From Mageeibacillus sp. UBA1255 (GTDB lineage: Bacteria; Bacillota; Clostridia; UBA1212; UBA1255), in assembly GCA_002308795.1 (NCBI GenBank), contig DBVV01000053.1, positions 1 through 24,954 of the forward strand: DNA of 24,954 nucleotides. Direction: 5' to 3'. The position numbers were made by a program, and so were the translations under genes. Below the pieces are notes generated by a model. The model did not search any database and was not told the DNA's origin. It saw only the letters and a list, made by a program, of their open reading frames with translations. Shown piece after piece: positions 1 to 7,560 of this stretch. The first letter of the stretch is position 1. Each line of letters opens with the position of its first letter.

Positions 1-405
1 TGCTTCCCGCTTTACGCGGTCTCAAACGTTATCACAAGAAAGTATAAACCGCTGCTCGACAAGCTTGACCTGACCTACACTCAGTACATCGTTATGATGG
101 TCCTGTGGGGGGAGAAGCAGGTGAATGAAAAGCATCTCTGCGAAGCACTGTATCTGAAGTCGAACACGGTCACACCGCTTTTGAAAAAGCTTGAAGATAA
201 AGGCTATATTAAGAAAGAAAAAGACAAAGTCGACGAACGCAATCTTGTGATCACTCTGACGGAATCCGGCGAAAAACTGCAGGAAAAAGCTCTTTGCGTG
301 CCGGAGACCATCGCAAAGGAGTTCAATCTGACGGCCGAAGAGGCGACAGCGCTTTACAATATTTTATACAAGATGCTCGATGCAGAACGGGCCGGGGATA
401 AATAA
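1..405 (+). CDS. MarR/OhrR-family peroxide-sensing regulator, 5' end outside window
   Basis: The open frame runs from base 1 to the TAA at 403-405, so about the last 134 residues are present and the start lies upstream of the window. The winged helix-turn-helix is clear: ALYLKSNTVTPLLKKLEDKG is the recognition-helix region and DERNLVITLTESG is the wing, both typical of MarR proteins. The visible protein begins at a cysteine in the context CFPLYAVSN, followed by YKPLLDKLDLTYTQY. In OhrR of Bacillus subtilis the peroxide-reactive cysteine lies in a very similar N-terminal context, and its partner tyrosines are in the same helices, so I infer an organic-peroxide-sensing repressor. OhrR usually controls ohr; here the next gene is a thiol peroxidase 70 bases downstream, which fits the same job. 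A general MarR regulator of another signal is the main alternative. Confidence 0.85.
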   Translation, partial: CFPLYAVSNVITRKYKPLLDKLDLTYTQYIVMMVLWGEKQVNEKHLCEALYLKSNTVTPLLKKLEDKGYIKKEKDKVDERNLVITLTESGEKLQEKALCVPETIAKEFNLTAEEATALYNILYKMLDAERAGDK

Positions 406-475
406 GCAAAGAAAACCGAAACGAACAGGCACAATATCATGCACAATAAAAAATAAAAAATCAGGAGGAAAAACA

Positions 476-1015
476 ATGACGATCTATGATTTCACCGTAA
501 AAGCCAGAAAAGGAGCTACGCTCAATATGGAAGACCTCAGGGGAAAAGTACTGCTTATCGTAAACACCGCCACCGGTTGCGGCTTTACTCCGCAGTATAA
601 AGCGCTCGAAGCACTTTATGAGAAGTATCATGACAGCGGTCTTGAGATACTTGACTTTCCCTGCAATCAGTTCGGCCATCAGGCGCCTGGAGACGAGGGT
701 GAGATCCATGAATTCTGCACGGCGAAGTACAAGACTCAGTTTGATCAGCTCGCCAAGATCGACGTAAACGGCGAAAACGAGGAACCGCTGTTCACCTTCC
801 TTAAGGAGCAGGCGCCCGATGAAGAAGTCAAGGGCATGAAGAACAAGATCATTATGAAACAGATCGCTAAAATAAGCGAAACCTGCAAAAAACCGTCCGA
901 TATCAAGTGGAATTTCACCAAATTCCTCGTTGACCGCGAAGGCAACGTGGTGAAGCGTTACGATCCTACCAGCGATCCCGCTGATTTTGACGCAGACATA
1001 GCGGCGCTTATTTGA
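476..1015 (+). CDS. Glutathione-peroxidase-family thiol peroxidase
   Basis: A 179-residue cytoplasmic peroxidase that reduces H2O2 or organic hydroperoxides. The start is the ATG at 476, seven bases after AGGAGG at 463-468; an in-frame ATG at 380 lies inside the regulator gene and has no such site. The peroxidatic cysteine is C35 in NTATGCGFTPQY. Gln65 in FPCNQFG and Trp145-Asn146 in IKWNFTKFLVDREG complete the catalytic tetrad. C81 in EFCTAKYKTQF is placed like the resolving cysteine of thioredoxin-dependent members of this family, so thioredoxin rather than glutathione is the likely reductant. This is supported by the thioredoxin and thioredoxin reductase genes directly downstream. Length is normal for bacterial members (BsaA/GpxA, about 160-185 residues). 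The family call is secure; substrate preference is inferred. Confidence 0.95.
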   Translation: MTIYDFTVKARKGATLNMEDLRGKVLLIVNTATGCGFTPQYKALEALYEKYHDSGLEILDFPCNQFGHQAPGDEGEIHEFCTAKYKTQFDQLAKIDVNGENEEPLFTFLKEQAPDEEVKGMKNKIIMKQIAKISETCKKPSDIKWNFTKFLVDREGNVVKRYDPTSDPADFDADIAALI

Positions 1016-1046
1016 CGCTTATTTTCAACCGAAGGAGGAGAAAACA

Positions 1047-1358
1047 ATGGCAGTTATTGAAGTGACAAATGAAAATTTTGAGAAAGAGGTCCTGAACTCG
1101 GAGATCCCGGTGCTCGTTGATTTCAACGCGGGCTGGTGCGGCCCCTGCAAAGCAATGAGACCGATGCTTGACGAGCTTGCGGAAAACAACACGAAATACA
1201 AGATCGTCTCGGTCGATATCGACGAAGAGGACGAACTGGTCGAAGAGTATGAAGTCGCTTCCATTCCGTGTCTGGTCGTATTCAAAGGCGGTAAAGAGAC
1301 CGACAGGAGCGTAGGACTGATCCCGAAGGACGCCATAGCTGCGCTGATGGAGGATTGA
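1047..1358 (+). CDS. trxA: Thioredoxin
   Basis: A 103-residue thioredoxin that passes electrons from thioredoxin reductase to target disulfides, here most likely to the peroxidase encoded 31 bases upstream. The start ATG follows AGGAGG (1033-1038) by eight bases. The active site WCGPC is at residues 30-34, the buried aspartate is D25, and the cis-proline is P74. Two changes from textbook thioredoxins are visible: the tryptophan usually found as DFWA is asparagine here (DFNAGWCGPC), and the residue after the cis-proline is cysteine (SIPCLVVF) instead of the usual threonine. Both lie near the active site. The protein is one fold with no extension. It is clearly a thioredoxin, but possibly a specialised one serving this operon rather than the main cellular thioredoxin. 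Confidence 0.95.
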   Translation: MAVIEVTNENFEKEVLNSEIPVLVDFNAGWCGPCKAMRPMLDELAENNTKYKIVSVDIDEEDELVEEYEVASIPCLVVFKGGKETDRSVGLIPKDAIAALMED

Positions 1359-1361
1359 ACG

Positions 1362-2270
1362 ATGTATGATATTATCATCGTAGGCGCGGGTCCTGCCGGA
1401 ATGACCGCTGCCATCTACGCCCGGCGCGCCGCAAAGTCGGTCATGGTTCTCGAAGCGGTGAACTACGGCGGACAGATCCTGAACACCCCGGATATCGAAA
1501 ACTATCCCGCTGAGGCGCATATCTCCGGATTCGATTTTTCAACGAAACTATATGAACAGGCAAAAGGGCTCGGCGCGCAATTCGTTTTTGAAAAAGCGGT
1601 CGGTATAAAAGACGTGAACGGCAAAAAAACCGTCGTGACGGTAAAAAACAGCTACGAAGCCGGAGCCGTTATCCTTGCGACGGGTTCCGCAAACCGCAAA
1701 CTCGGTCTGGAAGATGAAGACAGGCTCGTCGGCAAGGGCGTGTCATACTGCGCTACGTGCGACGGGAATTTTTACAGAAAAAAAGTCGTTGCGGTCGTGG
1801 GCGGCGGCAATACTGCGCTGGAGGATGCTCTGTACCTCTCGGACATTGCCGAGAAGGTGTATCTCATTCACCGAAGGGACAACTTCCGCGGAGAAGAAGC
1901 GAACGTCAGCCGCCTGACCGAAAAAAACAACGTGGAATTTATCTATAATTCCAACGTCACAAGGTTGATATCGGATAAACGTCTCCGGGCGATCGAGATT
2001 ACAAACAAACTCGACGGCTCGGTCAGAACGCTGGAACTAAGCGGACTGTTTGTCGCGGTCGGACGTGTACCCGAGAACCGGAACTTCGCAGATCTCGTAA
2101 GGCTTGACGATGCCGGATACGTGGAAGCGGGCGAAGACTGCCATACAAGCTGCGAGGGCATTTTCGTCGCAGGCGATAACAGGACAAAGACGCTAAGGCA
2201 GCTTGTGACCGCCGCTGCGGACGGCGCGATGGCTGCGACGGAGGCGGTAAAGTATCTCAACAATATTTGA
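1362..2270 (+). CDS. trxB: Thioredoxin-disulfide reductase (NADPH, FAD)
   Basis: A 302-residue low-molecular-weight thioredoxin reductase that uses NADPH and FAD to reduce thioredoxin. The FAD-binding motif GAGPAGM is at residues 8-14. The redox disulfide is C130-A-T-C133 followed by DG, the NADPH-domain motif is GGGNTALEDALYL, and HRRDNFR gives the 2'-phosphate contacts expected for NADPH. The C-terminal FAD motif is GIFVAGDNRTKTLRQLVTAAADGA. The ATG lies three bases after the thioredoxin stop, and its Shine-Dalgarno GGAGG (1349-1353) is inside the end of trxA, so the two are translationally tied. Length and domain order are normal. Together with the upstream genes it forms a complete NADPH-to-peroxide electron chain. 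Confidence 0.95.
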   Translation: MYDIIIVGAGPAGMTAAIYARRAAKSVMVLEAVNYGGQILNTPDIENYPAEAHISGFDFSTKLYEQAKGLGAQFVFEKAVGIKDVNGKKTVVTVKNSYEAGAVILATGSANRKLGLEDEDRLVGKGVSYCATCDGNFYRKKVVAVVGGGNTALEDALYLSDIAEKVYLIHRRDNFRGEEANVSRLTEKNNVEFIYNSNVTRLISDKRLRAIEITNKLDGSVRTLELSGLFVAVGRVPENRNFADLVRLDDAGYVEAGEDCHTSCEGIFVAGDNRTKTLRQLVTAAADGAMAATEAVKYLNNI

Positions 2271-2304
2271 GTGCGCATCGAATCAGCGACAGGGGGCCAG
2301 AAAA

Positions 2305-2509
2305 ATGAACGTTTATGATTTTACCGTAACGGACAATAAAGGAAACGTCGTTTCTTTGAAAGAGTACGAAGGAGCAGAAGCCCGGAAGGATCGAATGGAA
2401 CTTCGCTAAATTCCTGATCGACCGCCAGGGAAACGTTGTCGGACGTTTCGCCCCGACTGCCAAGCCGAATACACTGGAAACGGCGATCGAAACGGAACTC
2501 GCAAAGTGA
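2305..2509 (+). pseudogene. Internally deleted glutathione-peroxidase-family gene
   Basis: The remains of a second peroxidase gene, with a ribosome binding site (agggggc) before the ATG at 2305. The first 23 codons read as a normal family N-terminus (MNVYDFTV ... SLKEYEG). The frame then runs out of homology and stops at 2407-2409. From about 2378, one frame over, the normal C-terminus resumes: KPGRIEWNFAKFLIDRQGN and on to the TGA at 2507-2509. Compared with the intact gene at 476, about 115 codons are missing, including the peroxidatic cysteine, the resolving cysteine and the catalytic glutamine, with a net frame change at the junction near 2373-2378. The residues differ enough from the 476 gene that this is an older paralogue and not a fresh copy. 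A natural deletion is most likely; an assembly error is possible. A 34-residue peptide could still be translated. Confidence 0.88.
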
Positions 2510-2576
2510 TCCGTGCTGATGAAAAGACCGGGACGCCGGGCCGGAAGCAGCAGTAGAACGTTTCGACTTCCTTTTC

Positions 2577-2606
2577 TTGACAATCACCGCCTCAGAATGG
2601 TAAACT
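2577..2606 (+). promoter_or_regulatory. Putative sigma-A-type promoter for the large lipoprotein gene
   Basis: A perfect -35 TTGACA at 2577-2582 is followed after 18 bases by TAAACT at 2601-2606, a fair -10 with four of six matches. Transcription would start near 2613, just ahead of the gene. The -10 is imperfect, so confidence is moderate. Confidence 0.45.
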
Positions 2607-2608
2607 TG

Positions 2609-2643
2609 ACCCCGTGAATCTGACTTCCCGGGGTGATTTTTTT
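2609..2643 (+). promoter_or_regulatory. Hairpin plus T-run overlapping the Shine-Dalgarno of the next gene
   Basis: ACCCCG at 2609-2614 pairs with CGGGGT at 2629-2634 across a 14-base loop, followed by GA and seven Ts (2637-2643). It has the form of a weak intrinsic terminator for the redox operon. The right arm is also the Shine-Dalgarno GGGGTGA (2630-2636), seven bases before the ATG at 2644. RNA entering from upstream would fold and hide the site or terminate, whereas RNA started near 2613 would lack most of the left arm. The pairing is visible; the regulatory reading is inference. Confidence 0.5.
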
Positions 2644-5643
2644 ATGTTCATAAAACGGCTGAAACAAGGATTTCTGGTGCTGATAGCGGCATCGGTTCTG
2701 TGTGGATACGCATGTAATAAAAACAACGATCAAACTCCTGAAACTACAGATATAATTGACGACGAACCGACCGCCGAACCGACGGCGACGCCGGTGCCCA
2801 GAGACGTTTTATCAGACACGCCGATAGCGCGTTCGATGGTATACGCGAACGAACTTGCCAACAAAGTCCAGGGATACTATACCACGAGCGACCGCAGCGT
2901 GTACGTGCTCGAAAACACGACGATGAGGCTTCGCCATAAGCTTGCCGGCGACGACCAGGCCAGGGGACTGGAAAGCTTTTCCGATCTCAAGGGCAACGTC
3001 TATTTTACCGACACGATGGACACGTACGTAGTCGATTCGAGCGGAAAAGAATGGACCGACAGATACGCTCTCGGAACCGGACGCGTGAATACGACCCGCC
3101 TCGGATTCTACTACTATGAAGCTCACGTAAGAGATCTCGGCGTAGGTATTTCGGGCACGGACGGGAATTTTGAACAGGTTAAAGAGATCGCTGATTTCAG
3201 CAGGAAATGGGAAGCGCACGACGGAAAGGTCACGGTAGATACTAAAAACAAAAAAGCGGTATTTACCGTAAGTTCGGTATACGATCCGTATTTCGTACAT
3301 ACCGGATTCAGCGTTCCTACCGTGGACGTAAACGCTATTGAGATCATTATGGCGGTAAAGGGCGTTTCTTCGAGCGTAGAGATGTTTATAAACGACGGCC
3401 CGGGTTACAGGCCGCAGCAATCGCTTAAATTCACAGTAAATCCCGACGGAAATCTCCACACTTATCTCATAGATATTTCCGCCATACAGTCCGGAAACGC
3501 GCTCCAGGGCGTGCGCCTTGATATCGGAGACGCGGTGGGCGACGAAGTGACGCTTATTTCGATGCGTGCCGTAAAGACAAGTTCGGACGCACCAAAGATC
3601 AAAGTCGAGAAAACCTACCATACTTTTTCGGACAAGCTCCATCAGCAGTTCAGGATCGTTGCGCTCGAAAAGGTCGAAAACATCGGCGAGTACGGAATGG
3701 TATGGAAGGTCGATAAGAGTACCGTCGCGGCGATTCAGATAAAGGACGGAAGCGGGACGCACAATGATCTTAATTTTAACAGCGAAAGCGTTGAGTACGT
3801 GGCGTTCGATATAATCGGCGCGGGAGTGTGCGGCATTATCATCCCGAACGACGGTAACGTTTCAGGCAGCGTCACGGTAAAAGAAGAAGACGGGAAATAT
3901 ATTGTCCGGCAGAAATATCCGGGAAAGCTCAACCTGAAGAAAGGCGCGGAGGCGACTGTCGCGAACAGACTGTACAACGACTCCACGCACAGCTTCGAGG
4001 GAATTGACCGCGAGGCATATCTGGAGCGAAATCCGCTTCCAAAAGACAGCATCACGGTCACTGAAACGAACTCGAAAACGAAATATACGAAATATGACGC
4101 CGTGAGAGGCCTTTACGTGTTTACGCTAAACGGCTCCACGTTTAACGAAGCGTATAAAAAGGCAAACAGGAATAAATATTTCAGCGCGAGCGTGAATATC
4201 AAAAACGATTCCGAAGCGCGCAAGGTGTATCTTGATTTTACGACCAGCGGCGAATGCCTCGAGTGCGGCGCGATGCTTGACGGAAACGGTACGCTCGTGC
4301 CGATTCCTATGGAAGTGTGCAAGAATTTCACGTACGAAAAAGAAGAGAAGGTGTACGATCCGACCGACGTGCCTTATTCTGACACGTTCTTCCCGCTGTC
4401 TTTAGCGCCGGATGAGGATCTGAGCTTTACGCAGATGCACCTTTATCAGAACTGGGGCATTTACCCGCTCAAGCAGATAGGCTCGATCCAGTTCCACGTA
4501 TCGTACTACCACCTGTCAACGGGCGTAACGGAATCGAACTGCATTGCCCCGTACTACGTGTACGGACGTGACGGCTGGACGCTTCCGGACTTCCGCGGTC
4601 CGAGCGGGATAATGTGGTCGGATCAGCCGCAGTTCACGGCAGGAGGACATAATAAGTTCGTGTCGTATATTGACGGCGAAGGGTCGCTCATAAGGGCGGA
4701 ATACACGCGCAGCAAAATATTGTCCTACGGACCTGTGTACGCAGACCTCGAGTACAGCTATAAGGCTGATTCGGGCGCGTACGAATACACGCTTCGCCAT
4801 ATGGAATTCCCGCAGACCGACGAGAACAGGACGTATTACACGCTTTCGCTGAAGTTCCTGAAAGACCTCACGGTCGACGACGTGCGCAATAAATTTACGC
4901 TCCATTATTTCGACAGCCGCGACCAGAAATTCGATAAGCTCAGCTATACGGCGGATGACGGCACGGTGAAGACAGTCGTTACAGATTTCTCCAAGGCGAA
5001 TACGAACACCGTGAAGCTTTCGAAAGGCAGCTTTTGGTTCGCGCTCTACGGTTCGAACAGCAAAGACCCCATGAACGAAGCGTTCGTACTTAAAAAGTAT
5101 GACGTTAAGCTGGACGGGAAAGCGTACGAGGGCGGTTTCGTGCTCCGAAACGGCTACGACGGCGTGATGTACAACGTCACCGAGCTGTCGCTCGATCTCG
5201 GAAAATACACGTTTAAGAAGGGCGACACGATCGAGCTCCAGTTCATGCTGGTTCCGTGGGGCAATACGAACCACGACACTTACGAAAATATTGACCGCAT
5301 ATACGAAGATTCCGTGCTAAAACCGCTTACGCTGAACGTTAAGACGGGTATCGTCGCGGAAGAGCCGTTCCTGCCCAGGATCACGTGCGTTGACAATTAC
5401 GCCGAATTTTCCGTGACGGGCGGGCGCAATAACAACGTTGTCCGGATCGACGGTTTCACGTCATTGGTGAGACCCGTGATAGAAAAGCTCAATGCCGCCG
5501 GAGAGTGGGAGATATACGACACGAGCGTTAAGGCGTTTGACGGATATTCGGCTCATTATATTCTGAACGGCACTTACGGCTATTCGTTCGTGTTTACGCA
5601 GGAAAGCCCGGACGACGTCCAGACGTTCAGGATAAGAGCATGA
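2644..5643 (+). CDS. Large secreted protein, probable lipoprotein, unknown family
   Basis: A 999-residue exported protein. I chose ATG 2644 because GGGGTGA lies seven bases upstream; a GTG at 2614 would add ten residues before the signal peptide and falls inside the leader hairpin. Residues 1-24 form a basic-hydrophobic signal (MFIKRLKQG, then LVLIAASVL). Cysteines at 20 and 24 could take lipid, but neither has a classic lipobox. A Thr/Pro linker (PTAEPTATPVP) follows. The stretch at about residues 230-310 has a beta-sandwich look (LHTYLIDIS, then LQGVRLDIGDAVGDEVTLIS), resembling the carbohydrate-binding-like domains common in secreted clostridial proteins. The rest is Tyr/Asp/Thr-rich, beta-type sequence without catalytic motifs I recognise. 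No cell-wall anchor or dockerin is seen. It stands alone between the redox island and the radical SAM genes. The function is unknown; glycan or surface binding is only an inference. Confidence 0.85.
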   Translation: MFIKRLKQGFLVLIAASVLCGYACNKNNDQTPETTDIIDDEPTAEPTATPVPRDVLSDTPIARSMVYANELANKVQGYYTTSDRSVYVLENTTMRLRHKLAGDDQARGLESFSDLKGNVYFTDTMDTYVVDSSGKEWTDRYALGTGRVNTTRLGFYYYEAHVRDLGVGISGTDGNFEQVKEIADFSRKWEAHDGKVTVDTKNKKAVFTVSSVYDPYFVHTGFSVPTVDVNAIEIIMAVKGVSSSVEMFINDGPGYRPQQSLKFTVNPDGNLHTYLIDISAIQSGNALQGVRLDIGDAVGDEVTLISMRAVKTSSDAPKIKVEKTYHTFSDKLHQQFRIVALEKVENIGEYGMVWKVDKSTVAAIQIKDGSGTHNDLNFNSESVEYVAFDIIGAGVCGIIIPNDGNVSGSVTVKEEDGKYIVRQKYPGKLNLKKGAEATVANRLYNDSTHSFEGIDREAYLERNPLPKDSITVTETNSKTKYTKYDAVRGLYVFTLNGSTFNEAYKKANRNKYFSASVNIKNDSEARKVYLDFTTSGECLECGAMLDGNGTLVPIPMEVCKNFTYEKEEKVYDPTDVPYSDTFFPLSLAPDEDLSFTQMHLYQNWGIYPLKQIGSIQFHVSYYHLSTGVTESNCIAPYYVYGRDGWTLPDFRGPSGIMWSDQPQFTAGGHNKFVSYIDGEGSLIRAEYTRSKILSYGPVYADLEYSYKADSGAYEYTLRHMEFPQTDENRTYYTLSLKFLKDLTVDDVRNKFTLHYFDSRDQKFDKLSYTADDGTVKTVVTDFSKANTNTVKLSKGSFWFALYGSNSKDPMNEAFVLKKYDVKLDGKAYEGGFVLRNGYDGVMYNVTELSLDLGKYTFKKGDTIELQFMLVPWGNTNHDTYENIDRIYEDSVLKPLTLNVKTGIVAEEPFLPRITCVDNYAEFSVTGGRNNNVVRIDGFTSLVRPVIEKLNAAGEWEIYDTSVKAFDGYSAHYILNGTYGYSFVFTQESPDDVQTFRIRA

Positions 5644-5697
5644 CGCCGCTAGATATGCAGGGACGTTCAGGGGAAATGATTTAAGAAGGACTGCTAA

Positions 5698-7560
5698 ATG
5701 AGTGAATTATATTTGCCCGACAGCATGCTGCTCTCGGTGGAAAAACCCGGAAGGTATATAGGCGGGGAACTGAACAGTGTGGTAAAGCATGAAGGAACGT
5801 ACGACGTGCATATGGCGATATGTTTCGCGGACGTGTACGATATCGGTATGTCGCATCTGGGATTCAAGCTCCTTTACCATCTGTTAAACGATCAGGATCG
5901 CGTATGGTGCGAGCGCGTTTTCGCGCCCTGGCCGGATCTCGAGGACAAGATGCGCGAAGGCGGTTACAGATTATTCACGATGGAATCCCAGCGCGAGGCG
6001 CGGGATCTCGACATGCTCGCATTCTCTTTGCAGTACGAGATGAGCTACACTAACGTGGTCAATATGCTTGACCTCGCCGGTATTCCGGTGCTTTCATCCG
6101 AGCGCGGCGACAATGATCCTATCGTTTTCTGCGGCGGCCCGAGTGCGAACAATACCGAGCCGATGGCGGATTTCTTTGATTTTTTTAATCTCGGCGAGGG
6201 AGAGGAAATGCTCCCGGAGATCGTGGAAGTGTACCGCGGATGTAAGCTCGCCGGTAAAAACCGTATCGAGACGCTAAAGGCGATCGCACGCGTGAGCGGA
6301 GTGTACGTGCCGTCGTTTTACGATTGCGTGTTTGATGAAAGCGGCGCGTTCGTATCGCTAACGCCAAAACCGGAATATGCTGAGATCGCCCCGAAGCGGA
6401 TCCGGAAACGCCTCGTATCCGATTTTGAAAATTCGTATCTCCCGGAACAAATGATCGTGCCGAATATAGAAGTTGTCCACGACCGCATCATGCTCGAGAT
6501 CTTCCGCGGCTGTACCAGGGGCTGCCGGTTCTGCCAGGCCGGATTTATCTACCGCCCGGTGCGCGAAAGATCGCCTGAAAAATTGACCGCCGCCGCGCAG
6601 AAACTGCTCGATTCCACTGGTTACGAGGAGATATCTTTGCTGAGCCTTTCTACGAGCGATTATACGAGACTTGGAGAACTTACTGATGACCTTTTGGAGA
6701 TAACCGTCCCGAAGCGCGTCAGTCTTGCGCTGCCTTCGCTGAGGCTCGATTCGTTCTCGTTCGAGCTGATGGAAAAGGTCTCTGCGGTGCGTAAGAGCGG
6801 TCTCACGTTTGCTCCCGAGGCGGGTACGCAGAGACTTCGCGATATAATTAATAAAGGCGTTAACGAAGATGATCTTTTGCGTTCATGCCGGACTGCTTTC
6901 GAAGGCGGCTGGAGCACCGTAAAATTGTATTTCATGCTCGGGCTTCCGTTCGAGACGGATGAAGACCTTATAGGTATCGCCGACCTGGCGCATAAAGTAT
7001 TGGCACTCTACGACGAAATACACGCCGGAAGAAAAGCCAGGAGGCCAAGCATCACCGTCAGTGTATCAACGTTCGTGCCCAAGCCTTTTACTCCGTTCCA
7101 GTGGGCTCCTCAGATCCCGGTGCCGGAGATCATACGCCGCCAGAACGTTATAAAAGAGCACCTCAGCAGGCGCGTCAGCTTCAGCTGGCACGATCCGGAA
7201 ACGTCTGTGCTGGAGGGCGCGATATCCCGCGGAGACAGACGCATTGGAAAAGTGATCTACGACGTATGGAAAGCCGGAGCACGCTACGACGCGTGGCAGG
7301 AGTTCCTTGACTACGGGCGATGGATGGAAGCGTTTGCTAAGAACGGACTTCATGCGGAAGATTTTAACAGAAGAGAACGCTCGACCGAAGAAGCGCTGCC
7401 GTGGGACCACGTAGACGTCGGCGTAACGAAAGCGTTTCTTAAGCGTGAACTGGAAAGGGCAAGGCAGGGTATAGTTACCCCGAACTGCAGTGAAAAATGC
7501 GCCGGATGCGGCGTCGCGTCATACGGAAGGGGGATCTGTGTTGGTCAAATACAGGATTAG
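5698..7560 (+). CDS. B12-binding-type radical SAM protein, TIGR03960-like
   Basis: A 620-residue radical S-adenosylmethionine protein. The N-terminal 200 residues look like the degenerate cobalamin-binding domain of this family (VYDIGMSHLGFKLLYHLLN, then PIVFCGGPSANNTEP). The iron-sulfur motif CTRGCRFC places the three [4Fe-4S] ligands at C272, C276 and C279, and FAPEAGTQRLRDIINKGV is the family's conserved barrel segment. The tail carries a second cysteine group, CSEKCAGCG, close to the C-terminus. The reaction is not established in the literature I know. The gene is found next to the DUF2344/TIGR03936 'radical SAM-linked' gene, as here, where the two overlap by 23 bases. In many Firmicutes the pair precedes ribonuclease E/G and ribosomal protein L21 genes; those are absent here. 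The family call is firm, the function open (RNA or ribosome modification is a common guess). Confidence 0.92.
   Translation: MSELYLPDSMLLSVEKPGRYIGGELNSVVKHEGTYDVHMAICFADVYDIGMSHLGFKLLYHLLNDQDRVWCERVFAPWPDLEDKMREGGYRLFTMESQREARDLDMLAFSLQYEMSYTNVVNMLDLAGIPVLSSERGDNDPIVFCGGPSANNTEPMADFFDFFNLGEGEEMLPEIVEVYRGCKLAGKNRIETLKAIARVSGVYVPSFYDCVFDESGAFVSLTPKPEYAEIAPKRIRKRLVSDFENSYLPEQMIVPNIEVVHDRIMLEIFRGCTRGCRFCQAGFIYRPVRERSPEKLTAAAQKLLDSTGYEEISLLSLSTSDYTRLGELTDDLLEITVPKRVSLALPSLRLDSFSFELMEKVSAVRKSGLTFAPEAGTQRLRDIINKGVNEDDLLRSCRTAFEGGWSTVKLYFMLGLPFETDEDLIGIADLAHKVLALYDEIHAGRKARRPSITVSVSTFVPKPFTPFQWAPQIPVPEIIRRQNVIKEHLSRRVSFSWHDPETSVLEGAISRGDRRIGKVIYDVWKAGARYDAWQEFLDYGRWMEAFAKNGLHAEDFNRRERSTEEALPWDHVDVGVTKAFLKRELERARQGIVTPNCSEKCAGCGVASYGRGICVGQIQD

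Noticed and set aside
2812..3762. Long minus-strand open frame of 316 codons opposite the large lipoprotein gene
   Set aside because: Arg/Tyr/Val-rich translation without a start signal or known motif; it is the shadow of a strongly coding plus-strand gene with GC-rich third positions.
4516..5274. Minus-strand open frame of 252 codons in the same gene
   Set aside because: Same reason: no ribosome binding site and shadow-like composition.
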